Below, one piece after another: positions 54,599 through 63,306 of a DNA stretch of 64,000 bases; positions within the stretch are counted from its first letter, which is position 1; each line of letters opens with the position of its first letter. Origin of the DNA: Paenalicyclobacillus ferrooxydans (lineage in GTDB: Bacteria > Bacillota > Bacilli > Alicyclobacillales > Alicyclobacillaceae); the NCBI RefSeq assembly GCF_001399675.1, contig NZ_LJCO01000008.1, positions 124,001-188,000 on the forward strand, read 5' to 3'. The notes beneath the pieces were generated by a model. It made no database searches. It was not told where the DNA came from and was given only the letters and a program-made list of their open reading frames with translations. The position numbers and the translations under genes are program-made.

Positions 54599-55348
54599 GT
54601 GACTGTGCAAATCAGAAAACCGTTGATCGGGATTTCGGGTAATCGTAATAACCGCAAAATGGATGTTGCAGCACCGAATTTACTTGGCGTGAATGTCAGT
54701 GACGACTATGTACACGGGGTTGAAACTGCAGGCGGGATCCCTGTGGTCATCCCGTTTTACGAAGACAAAAGCAGCGTAGACAGTCTCGCAGCTCATCTCG
54801 ATGGCCTTTTGTTGTCCGGAGGAGAAGACATCAATCCCTTGTTGTTTGGCGAACAGCCGAGGCGTGGTCTTGGCAGTGTGACGCCTGAGCGCGATGAGCT
54901 AGAAAAAGCCTTGATTGAAGTCATGATGGAGCAAGGGAAACCGATTTTGGCCATCTGCCGTGGGATTCAAATTCTCAATGCGGTACTCGGCGGGACGCTC
55001 TATCAAGACCTCCCGAGCCAGTGGGCAAGCACCATTCAGCACGCGCAAAAGTCCCGTCGTGATCACCTGAGCCATACAATCCGCATCGAACGGGACAGCA
55101 AACTGTTTACCCTTCTCGGCAAACAAGATGAGGTGTACTGCAACTCATACCACCATCAGGCCATCAAGGAGTGTGCTCCTTCTCTTCGTCCGGTCGGATG
55201 GGATCCGGACGGCTTAATTGAAGCAGTCGAACACGTGGATGCAGACTTTGTCGTTGGGGTGCAGTGGCATCCCGAAAACCTGTGGCGAACGACGCCTTAT
55301 TATCTGGGACTGTTCCAAGGCCTCGTCGAGGCAGCAACGAAGGGATAA
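54599..55348 (+). CDS. Class I glutamine amidotransferase, PuuD-like (gamma-glutamyl-GABA hydrolase family)
   Basis: A 250-aa protein starting at GTG 54599 after GAGGTG. It begins KPLIGISGNRN, shows LLLSGGEDINPLLFGEQPRR, the nucleophile Cys120 in LAICRGIQILN and His224 in GVQWHPEN. Family members cleave gamma-glutamyl bonds, for example in putrescine use, or act on related compounds. No other polyamine gene is nearby, so the substrate is open. A 20-bp tandem repeat begins at its stop codon. Confidence 0.88.
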   Translation: MTVQIRKPLIGISGNRNNRKMDVAAPNLLGVNVSDDYVHGVETAGGIPVVIPFYEDKSSVDSLAAHLDGLLLSGGEDINPLLFGEQPRRGLGSVTPERDELEKALIEVMMEQGKPILAICRGIQILNAVLGGTLYQDLPSQWASTIQHAQKSRRDHLSHTIRIERDSKLFTLLGKQDEVYCNSYHHQAIKECAPSLRPVGWDPDGLIEAVEHVDADFVVGVQWHPENLWRTTPYYLGLFQGLVEAATKG

Positions 55349-55402
55349 ACACACCCGCCAAAGGATAGTCACACCCGCGAAACGATAAAGACACCTGCCC
55401 GC
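55343..55402. repeat. 20-bp tandem repeat, three units, starting at a stop codon
   Basis: GGATAAACACACCCGCCAAA, GGATAGTCACACCCGCGAAA and a more divergent third unit lie end to end. The first contains the TAA stop of the amidotransferase gene. Confidence 0.8.
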
Positions 55403-55451
55403 ACCGTAACAGACATTCCGAAACAATTACATTCAAAAGGGTACTCACCGT

Positions 55452-55486
55452 GGTCCTTCCTGCGACTTTGCCAGCCAGGAAGGACC
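55452..55486 (+). terminator. Terminator after the amidotransferase gene
   Basis: GGTCCTTCCTG pairs perfectly with CAGGAAGGACC over 11 bp, loop 13 nt, followed by TCTCTTTCT. Confidence 0.75.
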
Positions 55487-55519
55487 TCTCTTTCTCAATA
55501 TATTTTATATATCAAAATA

Positions 55520-55553
55520 TTGACATATATATATATGTCGGATATGGTAATAT
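55520..55553 (+). promoter_or_regulatory. Promoter with overlapping palindrome upstream of marR
   Basis: TTGACA (55520-55525) overlaps the perfect 18-bp palindrome GACATATATATATATGTC (55522-55539). TATGGT or an extended TGGTAATAT -10 follows. Position over the -35 region fits autorepression by the MarR protein encoded just downstream. Confidence 0.5.
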
Positions 55554-55603
55554 ACGTGTTTGAGCCGGGGAGGAACGTTGTTCCCTGGCATTGTTTGCAG
55601 GCC

Positions 55604-56035
55604 GTGGAGGTGAGCGGGGTAGACAAAGACGGGGTACTTTTATTCCTGCACGTGGTCCGGAAAATGTCACGGGAAGTGAGCGAGGCGCTTCGCATCCCGG
55701 TTGTCGGACCCCAGGTAGAACTGCTTGAATTGCTGGCCAACCAAGGACCTATGAAGATGTCCGATCTGGCTGCGGAACTCGGGATCTCACTTGGAGCGGT
55801 GACTGCGCTTGCTGACCGGATGGTGCGCGCAGGCGTCATCGAGCGAAAGCGATCCACAACGGATCGGCGTGTGATTCTACTCGTTCAGACGGATCACGGC
55901 CGTCAGGTGCTTCAGAACATCTCGGAGACGCGCAGCGCCGTGATGGGGCGGTACTTTGGACGTCTGACCGACGAAGAGATGATGCAGATGGAGAACATCT
56001 GCCGAAAGATGCTGGGAGTAGAGAAATCCAGATAA
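55604..56035 (+). CDS. MarR-family transcriptional regulator
   Basis: About 143 aa. The winged helix contains LLELLANQGPMKMSDLAAEL, GISLGAVTALADRMVRAGVI and the wing ERKRSTTDRRVILLVQT. The start is unsure: GTG 55604 gives a typical N terminus (LLFLHVVRKMSREV at ~15), and the longest frame from 55520 would begin inside the promoter palindrome. It precedes an MFS transporter by 27 bp, the common arrangement in which MarR represses itself and an efflux pump. Confidence 0.87.
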   Translation: MEVSGVDKDGVLLFLHVVRKMSREVSEALRIPVVGPQVELLELLANQGPMKMSDLAAELGISLGAVTALADRMVRAGVIERKRSTTDRRVILLVQTDHGRQVLQNISETRSAVMGRYFGRLTDEEMMQMENICRKMLGVEKSR

Positions 56036-56062
56036 TGACCAAGGTGGTGTGAGAGAGGACAC

Positions 56063-57268
56063 ATGTCTATGAGTGAACAAGTTACAACGGGGGAACATCA
56101 GCACGAGCACGTGAATATTTGGCACCAGCCGATGGCGGTTTGGGCTGTTGCGTTTGCGTGTGTGGTTGCATTTATGGGGCTTGGCTTGGTCGATCCGATT
56201 TTGCCTGCCATTGCAACTCAACTGCACGCGTTGCCCGCAACAGTTGAGCTGTTGTTTACCAGTTATCTGTTGGTGACTGGTATAGCCATGCTGATCACAG
56301 GTGTCGTATCATCCAATATCGGGTACAAAGCAACCTTGTTAACAGGCCTCTTTTTGATTGTCGTTTTTTCCGCTCTCGGCGGTCATGCAGCCAATGTAGG
56401 GCAGATCATCTGGTTCCGTGCAGGATGGGGACTTGGCAACGCCCTCTTTATCGCCACCGCACTAGCGGTCATTGTCAATGTGGCCAAAGGTGGAACGGAA
56501 GGCGCCATCATTCTGTACGAAGCAGCACTGGGCCTTGGGATTTCAGTCGGTCCGTTGCTCGGAGGGTTACTCGGGGGCATCAGTTGGCGCGGACCATTTT
56601 ATGGCGTAGCTGTATTGATGTCGATTGGCTTTATTGCAATTTCCACGTGGTTGCGGGGGCTGGAACGTCCGAAACGGCGCAGTTCGATTGCCGATCCGTT
56701 CCGCGCTCTCGGACATGGCGGATTGTTTCGCCTTGGTTTAACCGCGCTGCTCTACAACTTCGGCTTCTTTACCCTTTTGGCATACACGCCTTACGTGTTG
56801 GCGAATTTCAAGGTGGGTGTTCACGGACTCGGCTTCATCTTCTTTGGGTGGGGTGTGTTGCTTGCGCTCACCTCGGTATTTGTAGCGCCGAGACTACAAG
56901 AACGTTTTGGGACTCTGGCTACATTGATGGGCGTACTTGTGTGTATTGGACTTGATCTCTTGTTTATCGGGCTGGGTTTGTCTTCTGAGATAGTCGTGAT
57001 TGTCATGGTCATTGTGGCCGGGGCATTTCTTGGTGTCAACAACACCTTGATTACGACGGCAGTCATGGAAGTATCACCGTTCGAACGGCCAGTCGCGTCT
57101 GCCGCGTACAGCTTTATCCGCTTCTTTGGCGGTGCGATTGCGCCTTGGGTAGCTGGCAAGCTTGCTGCGGCCTACAGCCCGCATGTCCCGTACTATGTCG
57201 GGGCGGTGGCGCTGGGGTTGGCGGTACTCGTGCTGCTCAGCGGCCGCAAATACTTGCGCGCGATTTGA
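56063..57268 (+). CDS. MFS drug-efflux-type transporter
   Basis: A 401-aa protein with 12 helices and a His-rich cytosolic start (EHQHEHVNIWHQP). LGLVDPILPAIATQLHALPA near the first helix and the motif-C-like GLGISVGPLLGGLLGGISWR near helix 5 place it with drug:proton antiporters of the 12-helix type. Co-transcribed with the MarR gene. The substrate is unknown. Confidence 0.88.
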   Translation: MSMSEQVTTGEHQHEHVNIWHQPMAVWAVAFACVVAFMGLGLVDPILPAIATQLHALPATVELLFTSYLLVTGIAMLITGVVSSNIGYKATLLTGLFLIVVFSALGGHAANVGQIIWFRAGWGLGNALFIATALAVIVNVAKGGTEGAIILYEAALGLGISVGPLLGGLLGGISWRGPFYGVAVLMSIGFIAISTWLRGLERPKRRSSIADPFRALGHGGLFRLGLTALLYNFGFFTLLAYTPYVLANFKVGVHGLGFIFFGWGVLLALTSVFVAPRLQERFGTLATLMGVLVCIGLDLLFIGLGLSSEIVVIVMVIVAGAFLGVNNTLITTAVMEVSPFERPVASAAYSFIRFFGGAIAPWVAGKLAAAYSPHVPYYVGAVALGLAVLVLLSGRKYLRAI

Positions 57269-57377
57269 TGGAGAGTGTAAGGTGCGGAATGGGCAGGCGG
57301 TGGCGACCGGTGGGCCGTGCGCGGGGGGCGAGGGGGGCGACATCCGGATCGTCTATCCGGCCCGACTTCCGGATCGT

Positions 57378-57755
57378 CTAAAGGAACTCAGTTCCGCTAT
57401 TGGTTGGCGGGCGGCGCCCTTGGGTATTTTAGAGGAACTCAGTTCCGCTATTGGATGACGGCCTGCGCCCCCGAGTGTTTTAGAGGAACTCAGTTCCGCT
57501 ACGGCGGGGCGAACGGCGACCCCTGGTATTTTAGAGGAACTCAGTTCCGCTATCGGATGACGAGCGGCGCCCTTGGGTGTTTTAGAGGAACTCAGTTCCG
57601 CTATTGGATGACGGCCTGAGACCCCGGGTGTTTTAGAGGAACTCAGTTCCGCTATTGGATGACGGCCTGAGACCCCGGGTGTTTTAGAGGAACTCAGTTC
57701 CGCTATTGGATGACGGCCTGCGCCCTTGGGTATTTTAGAGGAACTCAGTTCCGCT
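57378..57755. repeat. Tandem repeat, 51-bp period, eight palindrome cores (locus B)
   Basis: GGAACTCAGTTCC starts at 57383, 57434, 57485, 57536, 57587, 57638, 57689 and 57740, always exactly 51 bp apart. A longer conserved part, about TTTTAGAGGAACTCAGTTCC followed by GCTATTGGATGACG, alternates with a ~17-bp GC-rich part that varies but stays related. It is the same family as 44831-44950. The minus strand encodes a 17-residue repeat (AELSSSK-P...) with no ribosome binding site, and other frames are open too, so coding is doubtful. Just before it, TCCGGATCGTCTA also occurs twice. Confidence 0.95.
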
Positions 57756-57790
57756 ATCGCCCGCCCCAAAAACCCATAAACGGATTAGGT

Positions 57791-57818
57791 GAGCCCAGGA
57801 GTCTTCACTCCTGGGCTC
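57791..57818. terminator. Strong hairpin between repeat locus B and ubiB
   Basis: GAGCCCAGGAGT-CTTC-ACTCCTGGGCTC is a perfect 12-bp stem with a tetraloop followed by TTTAT. It can serve the MFS gene and, in part, the convergent ubiB gene. Confidence 0.8.
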
Positions 57819-57984
57819 TTTATCAGTGAGGGAAGCCTCCCAACCAAATCATGGGATCGTCGCGAACGGACCGCGGTTACCGTAGAGCATACTTACGGCT
57901 CATCGCCGATGCGATGTCACCCTGCGATGGCTCCCATTAAACGATGTATGTTATCCCGGCGATGATGGCTCGCGAAAACTATGG

Positions 57985-59733
57985 TTACCCCCGGCGATGG
58001 TTGCGGCCTGGACCACGCCGCCGCTCCCTTCGCACTCGAGCCAAGTTCAACAGGTTGAAGACGGTGAGCACACCAAACAACCCAGTAGCAACGAATGCTA
58101 CGTCTGCTTCTGTATAGGCGGTCTTTGCTTGCAAGTACAGGCCTGCAACACCACTCACACAGGTGCAGAGTACCCAAACGCTGCGGACTAAAAGCTTCTC
58201 CTGGCGTTCAATTCTGAAGAGTGCTTCCTGAAGGTCGAGTCGAATGCTGAGATCACCTTGCTCAGCCTGTTTAAGAACGCGTTCGAGCGACTGTGGCAAA
58301 CGGATGGAGGCTGATGCCGTCTCGGACGCCTGTGTGAGAATCACATCCGCTGCAATGGCGGCCTTGTCGCCAAGAAAACGACGAATCAGGTCGGTAGCCG
58401 ACTTTTTCCATGCACTTTGACCCTGGCTGTTCGGATCGTCCAGCAGGCGATTCAGCATCGGTAATGCCCGCGTCTCGAGGATATTCATCCACTTGATGTT
58501 GGGGTGGAGCGATGTTGCTACGCCTGCAACCATTCCGATGGTGCGGCCAAGGAACATAAACTTAGCCTGCAAAACCAAAGGTTCATCGTGCAGGAAGTTT
58601 TGGAAATCATCAACAAACCTATCGAGTTCAGGGCCCTTCTGCAACTGGATTCCCGTGATCCGATCGAGGATGACACCGAGGGCTCGTCTCAGAAAGCGAC
58701 GGTCCGCATGGGCTTGCAAAAAGCCGAGTTCGTCCATGCACTCGACGACCGTATCGAGATCGCGCAGGAGTGCAGCTCGAACCAGCCGTGCAAAGGAAGA
58801 AACTTCAGACGCAGGCAGATCCGCCATCATCCCAAAGTCGAGGAAGCAAAGTCTGCCATCGGAAAGGACGAAGAGATTCCCGGGGTGCGGATCGAGATGG
58901 ACAAACCCGTGTGCCAGCAATTGTTCCAGGTAGGCATCGACCAGTATGTTCACGACACCCCGCGGGTCAATATTTGCCGTTTTCATCGCCTCGAGATCGG
59001 TGATTTTGATACCTCGCATAAACTCCATGACGAGCACACGGCGAGAAACAAACTCTTCATATACGCGAGGAACCACGATGTTTGGTCTGTCCCTGAACTG
59101 TTTTGTGAAGCGTTTTAGATGATCCGCTTCCGTTCGGTAGTCAAGTTCCTCGAGCACATTTTTTCGAAACTCTGCGTAAATCTCATTGACCCTGAGCCGC
59201 TTGCCTGTCTTTGTGAAACGATAGAGGACTTGCACCACTCGGTGGAGGGCCCGAAGGTCAATCTCTGCGAGTCTCTCGATGCCGGGGCGCAGCACTTTAA
59301 CAGCTACAGCTTGTCCGTCTCGAAGCACTGCCTCATGAACCTGTCCGAGCGACGCAGCGGCAATCGGCTCTTCTCGGAACGAAGAAAATACCGTCTCGAG
59401 CTTTGCACCGAGTTCCGATTCCACGGCGGACTGTATCCTGCGGAACGCAACCCCTGGAACAGCATCTTGCAACTGTGTCAGCTCCCGTGTAAATGCGAGC
59501 GGCAACACATCTGCTCGCGCACTGAGAAACTGCCCAACCTTGACAATGAGCCCTTGCAGACGTAAAGCAGCCCGCCGAACACGCGCGCCTGAGCGGGCGT
59601 AGACGCGGGCTTCTGCTTCTTCGAGCATGGAACCGGACAGCTTTTTACGCAGTCGCTTGATTGTGCGGTAATCCCGCAAGAACGACAGCGCCAAGAGGAA
59701 AATCTGTAAAGACCGAGTGATTTGTCGCCACAC
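57985..59733 (-). CDS. ABC1/UbiB-family atypical kinase
   Basis: A 582-aa protein. The KxGQ motif (LIVKVGQFLSARADVLP), the Ala-rich loop AAASLGQVHEA replacing a P-loop, the catalytic-type DPHPGN and the metal-binding LCFLDFGMMADLP are all present. Two membrane helices near the C terminus anchor it. UbiB proteins support quinone synthesis or lipid handling through an ATPase activity; here menaquinone is the likely context. Encoded 28 bp after a small upstream gene. Confidence 0.9.
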   Translation of the reverse strand: MWRQITRSLQIFLLALSFLRDYRTIKRLRKKLSGSMLEEAEARVYARSGARVRRAALRLQGLIVKVGQFLSARADVLPLAFTRELTQLQDAVPGVAFRRIQSAVESELGAKLETVFSSFREEPIAAASLGQVHEAVLRDGQAVAVKVLRPGIERLAEIDLRALHRVVQVLYRFTKTGKRLRVNEIYAEFRKNVLEELDYRTEADHLKRFTKQFRDRPNIVVPRVYEEFVSRRVLVMEFMRGIKITDLEAMKTANIDPRGVVNILVDAYLEQLLAHGFVHLDPHPGNLFVLSDGRLCFLDFGMMADLPASEVSSFARLVRAALLRDLDTVVECMDELGFLQAHADRRFLRRALGVILDRITGIQLQKGPELDRFVDDFQNFLHDEPLVLQAKFMFLGRTIGMVAGVATSLHPNIKWMNILETRALPMLNRLLDDPNSQGQSAWKKSATDLIRRFLGDKAAIAADVILTQASETASASIRLPQSLERVLKQAEQGDLSIRLDLQEALFRIERQEKLLVRSVWVLCTCVSGVAGLYLQAKTAYTEADVAFVATGLFGVLTVFNLLNLARVRRERRRGPGRNHRRG

Positions 59734-59761
59734 AGCGAGATCTCCTATCTACAGCAGGCGG

Positions 59762-59971
59762 TTATTCAGCCGATTTGGTATCTTCCGGCTCCTCGTCCCA
59801 AACAGCCAAGGCTTCCCGGAACTTGGTGCGGAAGCGCCGAGCCTTATCGCGGTACGCGTCACGGTCTTCATCAGACAGACGGCTTTTTGCGACGAATTTA
59901 ATTCCAAAGAGCAACAATAACAGGCGCAATGGAGCTGGTACTGGGCAATACCTGCGTCGGAACCAAAACAT
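59762..59971 (-). CDS. Small hypothetical protein upstream of ubiB
   Basis: A 69-aa protein starting MFWFRRRYCPVPAPLRLLLL, with one short hydrophobic stretch and then a highly charged helix (DEDRDAYRDKARRFRTKFRE). AAGGGTG precedes the ATG at 59971; a GTG six codons earlier is less likely. Spacing suggests an operon with ubiB. No family recognised. Confidence 0.6.
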   Translation of the reverse strand: MFWFRRRYCPVPAPLRLLLLLFGIKFVAKSRLSDEDRDAYRDKARRFRTKFREALAVWDEEPEDTKSAE

Positions 59972-60448
59972 GCCTACCACACCCTTCACAGTCTCAAAAT
60001 GTCGTATAACTGATAGTTCAACGATACAGCGTTAGGAGGTACTGGTCAATCAGACAGCGTTGAGTCGACCGCAGGTGGCCACGGGATCACGTTGATAAAG
60101 TGGACGATTGTCGGCTGTTTGTCACGGATACTCTCGCCTGTATCGATCGAATTGAAACGCTGTTATAAAACAGGAACATGCTTATAAATTCAGTATTCAT
60201 ACACACATTCGGGAAACTTTAAAACCACATTTAAGACTGTTCTCATCAAAAAATAGGCACTGTTTTGTGTTGCATCTTCAAAAGTATGTTAGAATTCAGA
60301 GTATTAAGGCGGACAGAGAAAACGTTTACAGAGCTTGGCCATCCATGTTGACTAGTATGTCTAGCAGGTAAGCACTATCGAAATGGTTGGTCTGGAGCTT
60401 ATGTCTCTGTCTGTCGCAGATTATCATCTGTTTCGAGGAGGGTTTCGC
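59972..60448. other. Intergenic region with a possible promoter for the oxidoreductase operon
   Basis: Divergent region between the ubiB unit and the 2-oxoacid:ferredoxin oxidoreductase genes. An extended -10 element TGTTAGAAT (60287-60295) with a weak TTGTGT -35 may drive the latter. The stretch is AT-rich near 60170-60300. No gene or strong hairpin seen. Confidence 0.35.
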
Positions 60449-62206
60449 ATGCAGGACTGCGGTTGGAAGATCGGTGGCAAACAGGGCGAAGGCATCGACA
60501 GCACAGGCGATATCTATGCCATCGCATTGCATCGAATGGGTTACTACGTCTTCACGTACCGCCACTTTATGTCCCTCATCAAAGGTGGCCACACAAACTA
60601 CAAAATCCGTGTGGCTGATGAACAGATTCGACATCATGGAGACCTGGTACACGTGCTGATTGCCTTTGACCAGACGACCATTGATGAGAACTGGCAGGAA
60701 CTCGCCGACGGTGCTGTTGTCATATACGACGGTGCGGCATTCGAAGCAAAACTGCCTGGCGATCGCGATGTGAACCTCTGTCAGGTGCCACTCACCGAGA
60801 TCGCGAAACAAGCAGGTGGTGCCATCATGAAAAACATGGTGTCCATCGGGGTTACGGCGGCAATTCACAATATGGACCCAGAGTTATTTCACCCAGTGAT
60901 TGAAGACAAGTTTGGCAAGAAAGGCGCCAAAGTCGTCCAGTCGAACCTTGAAGCGGTGCGGCAAGGCTATGTGTATTACGAGGAGCATTACAAGGCACAC
61001 ATTCCGATGCCTAAACCGAGCGTGGTACCTTCCGACGAACGGCATTTTTACGTCTCGGGCAACCAAGCTGCAGGTTTTGGAGCACTGGCTGGCGGGTGCC
61101 GCTTCCTTGCGGCCTATCCAATTACGCCGGCGACGGAGATCATGTACTGGCTTATCAACGAGATGCCGAAGCACGGCGGAATTGTAGTACAGGCAGAAGA
61201 TGAGATTGCTGCCGTGAACATGGCCATCGGGGCGAACTTCTCCGGCGTGCCAGCCATGACATCGACTTCAGGACCTGGTTTTTCACTGATGATGGAAGCA
61301 CTCGGTCTCGCAGGCATGTCGGAGACGCCGTTGGTCATTGTGGATGTGCAGCGCAGCGGGCCGTCGACAGGTCTGCCGACAAAGACGGAACAGAGCGACT
61401 TAAACGAAGCTCTGTACGGGACACACGGGGAAATTCAGCGCATTGTCTTGACGCCTCGGACTGTCGAAGAGTGTTTCCTCTATACGGCGGATGCTTTCAG
61501 CCTGGCAGAGAAGTATCAAATGCCGGTGATTGTTCTGACCGATTTGTACATGGGCATGTCGTCGCAAACGATTGATCGGTTTCCAGCCGACAAAGTAATG
61601 GCCGACACAGGCAAGCGGATCTCTGACGAGGCTCTGTTGGCGCTCGAACCTGGTGCATTTGTTCGTTACGACGAAACCGTGAAAGACGGAGTCTCCCCAC
61701 GCAGCCTGCCAGGGCAGAAAAACGGGAGATACGTCGCACTTGGCAACGAGCATAACGGCATTGGGCTTGAAGTCGAAGAGACCTACATCCGCCAGGCACA
61801 AGCTGACAAGCGGATGCGGAAATTGCAGCACTTTACCCACCAGAGTGGTGTCACTGTGGACGGTATCAAAGATGCACCGTTCGCCCTTGTCGGTTTTGGC
61901 AGCACCTATGGCCTGCTGGAAGAAGCACGCCAAAAGCTCGCACAGAGTGGACTGCAGGTCAAACACATCCACTTCTCACGGGTTGCTCCGTTCCCCAAAG
62001 AGGATTTTGCAGCAGCTATGGGCGGGGTGGAGCGTGCACTTGTCGTTGAATTGAATCAGCAAGGACAACTCGCCAATGTCATTCGGCGTGAAGCAGGTTA
62101 CCACGACATCCTGTTTAACGGACTGAAATACAATGGCGATCCGCTCTATCTTCACGAGGTGCTCGAGCGCGCGGGTCAAGTCTTCCCGATGGGGGTGCTG
62201 CAGTAA
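60449..62206 (+). CDS. 2-oxoacid:ferredoxin oxidoreductase, fused gamma-alpha subunit
   Basis: A 585-aa subunit of the CoA-acylating enzyme that oxidises 2-oxoglutarate or a related 2-oxoacid and reduces ferredoxin. The N-terminal gamma domain begins WKIGGKQGEGIDSTGDIYA and has FMSLIKGGHTNYKIRV. The alpha part has AAYPITPATEIMYWL, the TSGPGFSLMMEALGLAGMSE stretch and VVDVQRSGPSTGLPTKTEQ, as in KorA. GAGGAGGG precedes the ATG at 60449; the frame back to 60383 is unsupported. The TAA stop overlaps the beta-subunit ATG by one base. Confidence 0.93.
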   Translation: MQDCGWKIGGKQGEGIDSTGDIYAIALHRMGYYVFTYRHFMSLIKGGHTNYKIRVADEQIRHHGDLVHVLIAFDQTTIDENWQELADGAVVIYDGAAFEAKLPGDRDVNLCQVPLTEIAKQAGGAIMKNMVSIGVTAAIHNMDPELFHPVIEDKFGKKGAKVVQSNLEAVRQGYVYYEEHYKAHIPMPKPSVVPSDERHFYVSGNQAAGFGALAGGCRFLAAYPITPATEIMYWLINEMPKHGGIVVQAEDEIAAVNMAIGANFSGVPAMTSTSGPGFSLMMEALGLAGMSETPLVIVDVQRSGPSTGLPTKTEQSDLNEALYGTHGEIQRIVLTPRTVEECFLYTADAFSLAEKYQMPVIVLTDLYMGMSSQTIDRFPADKVMADTGKRISDEALLALEPGAFVRYDETVKDGVSPRSLPGQKNGRYVALGNEHNGIGLEVEETYIRQAQADKRMRKLQHFTHQSGVTVDGIKDAPFALVGFGSTYGLLEEARQKLAQSGLQVKHIHFSRVAPFPKEDFAAAMGGVERALVVELNQQGQLANVIRREAGYHDILFNGLKYNGDPLYLHEVLERAGQVFPMGVLQ

Positions 62207-63069
62207 TGTCTACGATGAAGGATTTTAAAGCAGAAAAACCTACTTGGTGTCCAGGCTGCGGCGATTTTGGCGTCTTAAATGCGATGCAGCGTGCCGCAGT
62301 GTCGCTTGGACTCGAGCCCGAGAACGTGGCGGTCATCTCCGGTATCGGCTGTTCAGGTAAAATGTCGCAGCACTTTGGCGGCTATGGATTGCACTCTCTG
62401 CACGGCAGGTCATTACCGACTGCTCAGGCGGTAAAACTGGCCAACAAGAACTTGACGGTCATGGCGGCTGGCGGTGACGGGGATGGGTTTGGCATCGGCA
62501 TGGGACACTTCATCCACGCGATGCGCCGGAATGTGGACATCACATACATCGTGATGGATAACCATATTTATGGCCTGACCACAGGGCAGGCATCACCGAC
62601 GAGTGACATCGGATCGACAACGAAGACCTCGCCGCACGGAACCGTGGAGAAACCGATTGAGCCGCTGCAACTCGCCCTCTCGGAGCGTTGTGGTTTTATC
62701 GCTCAGGGATTCTCTGGTGACACAAAGCATCTTGCGACGTTGATTGAAAAGGCCATCCGCCATCGCGGATTCTCGTTTGTCAACGTGTTCAGCCCGTGCG
62801 TGACATTCAACAAGGTCAACACGTATGAGTTCTACAAGACGGGCCTCGTAAACCTCGATGAAGACGAAGGTTACAACAATGCGGATCGATTTGAGGCGAT
62901 GCGCCGAGTAAGTGAGGCTAACAACCTTGTGGTCGGGGTAGTCTACGAGGACCCAGCACAGACGGCTTACGAAGACACCGTCTACGGTTACCCGTCTGAG
63001 TCCCTCGTGAGCATGGAGCGCGGCCTAAAGCAGGAAGAGTACGACCGCATTCTCGCTGCTTTCCATTGA
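62206..63069 (+). CDS. 2-oxoacid:ferredoxin oxidoreductase, beta subunit
   Basis: A 287-aa thiamine-diphosphate subunit. The start holds PTWCPGCGDFGVLNAMQ with one of the cluster CxxC pairs, ISGIGCSGKMSQHF, and the TPP/Mg motif GGDGDGFGIGMGHF followed by MDNHIYGLTTGQASPTS. As is typical of the two-subunit KorAB type, there is no separate ferredoxin-like subunit. Coupled to the alpha subunit by TAATG. The TGA stop opens a 22-bp tandem repeat. Confidence 0.93.
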   Translation: MSTMKDFKAEKPTWCPGCGDFGVLNAMQRAAVSLGLEPENVAVISGIGCSGKMSQHFGGYGLHSLHGRSLPTAQAVKLANKNLTVMAAGGDGDGFGIGMGHFIHAMRRNVDITYIVMDNHIYGLTTGQASPTSDIGSTTKTSPHGTVEKPIEPLQLALSERCGFIAQGFSGDTKHLATLIEKAIRHRGFSFVNVFSPCVTFNKVNTYEFYKTGLVNLDEDEGYNNADRFEAMRRVSEANNLVVGVVYEDPAQTAYEDTVYGYPSESLVSMERGLKQEEYDRILAAFH

Positions 63070-63130
63070 GTCTAGAGAACTTCGCTGATGAGTCTAGAGA
63101 ACTTCGCTGAAGTGTAGAGAAGTTCGACGA
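63067..63130. repeat. 22-bp tandem repeat (two exact units plus one degraded), starting at a stop codon
   Basis: The unit TGAGTCTAGAGAACTTCGCT(GA) is present at 63067-63088 and 63089-63110, with a degraded copy to 63130. The first three bases are the stop codon of the beta-subunit gene. Confidence 0.85.
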
Positions 63131-63306
63131 AGTCACCAAATGTTGTTTCCGTTTGTGAGTTATCTCTCAGCGCCCTTCATGCAAGAGGCGCAAACTAAAA
63201 TAGATAAAGATGTCTGCAGTGCGAAGATCAGGCCCGAGTACAAAATACAGACCCGAAGCGCATCAGGCAGACACACGAGCTAGGAGTAATCGGGGAGGAA
63301 TCAGAT

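Noticed and set aside
57378-57755. CRISPR array at the 51-bp repeats
   Set aside because: The variable parts are only ~17 bp and clearly related to each other, the conserved unit is mainly a 13-bp palindrome, and no cas gene is in the window.
57353-57769. 138-residue minus-strand protein with AELSSSK repeats
   Set aside because: No ribosome binding site, at least one other frame on the plus strand is equally open, and the openness follows from a stop-free 51-bp unit (multiple of three).
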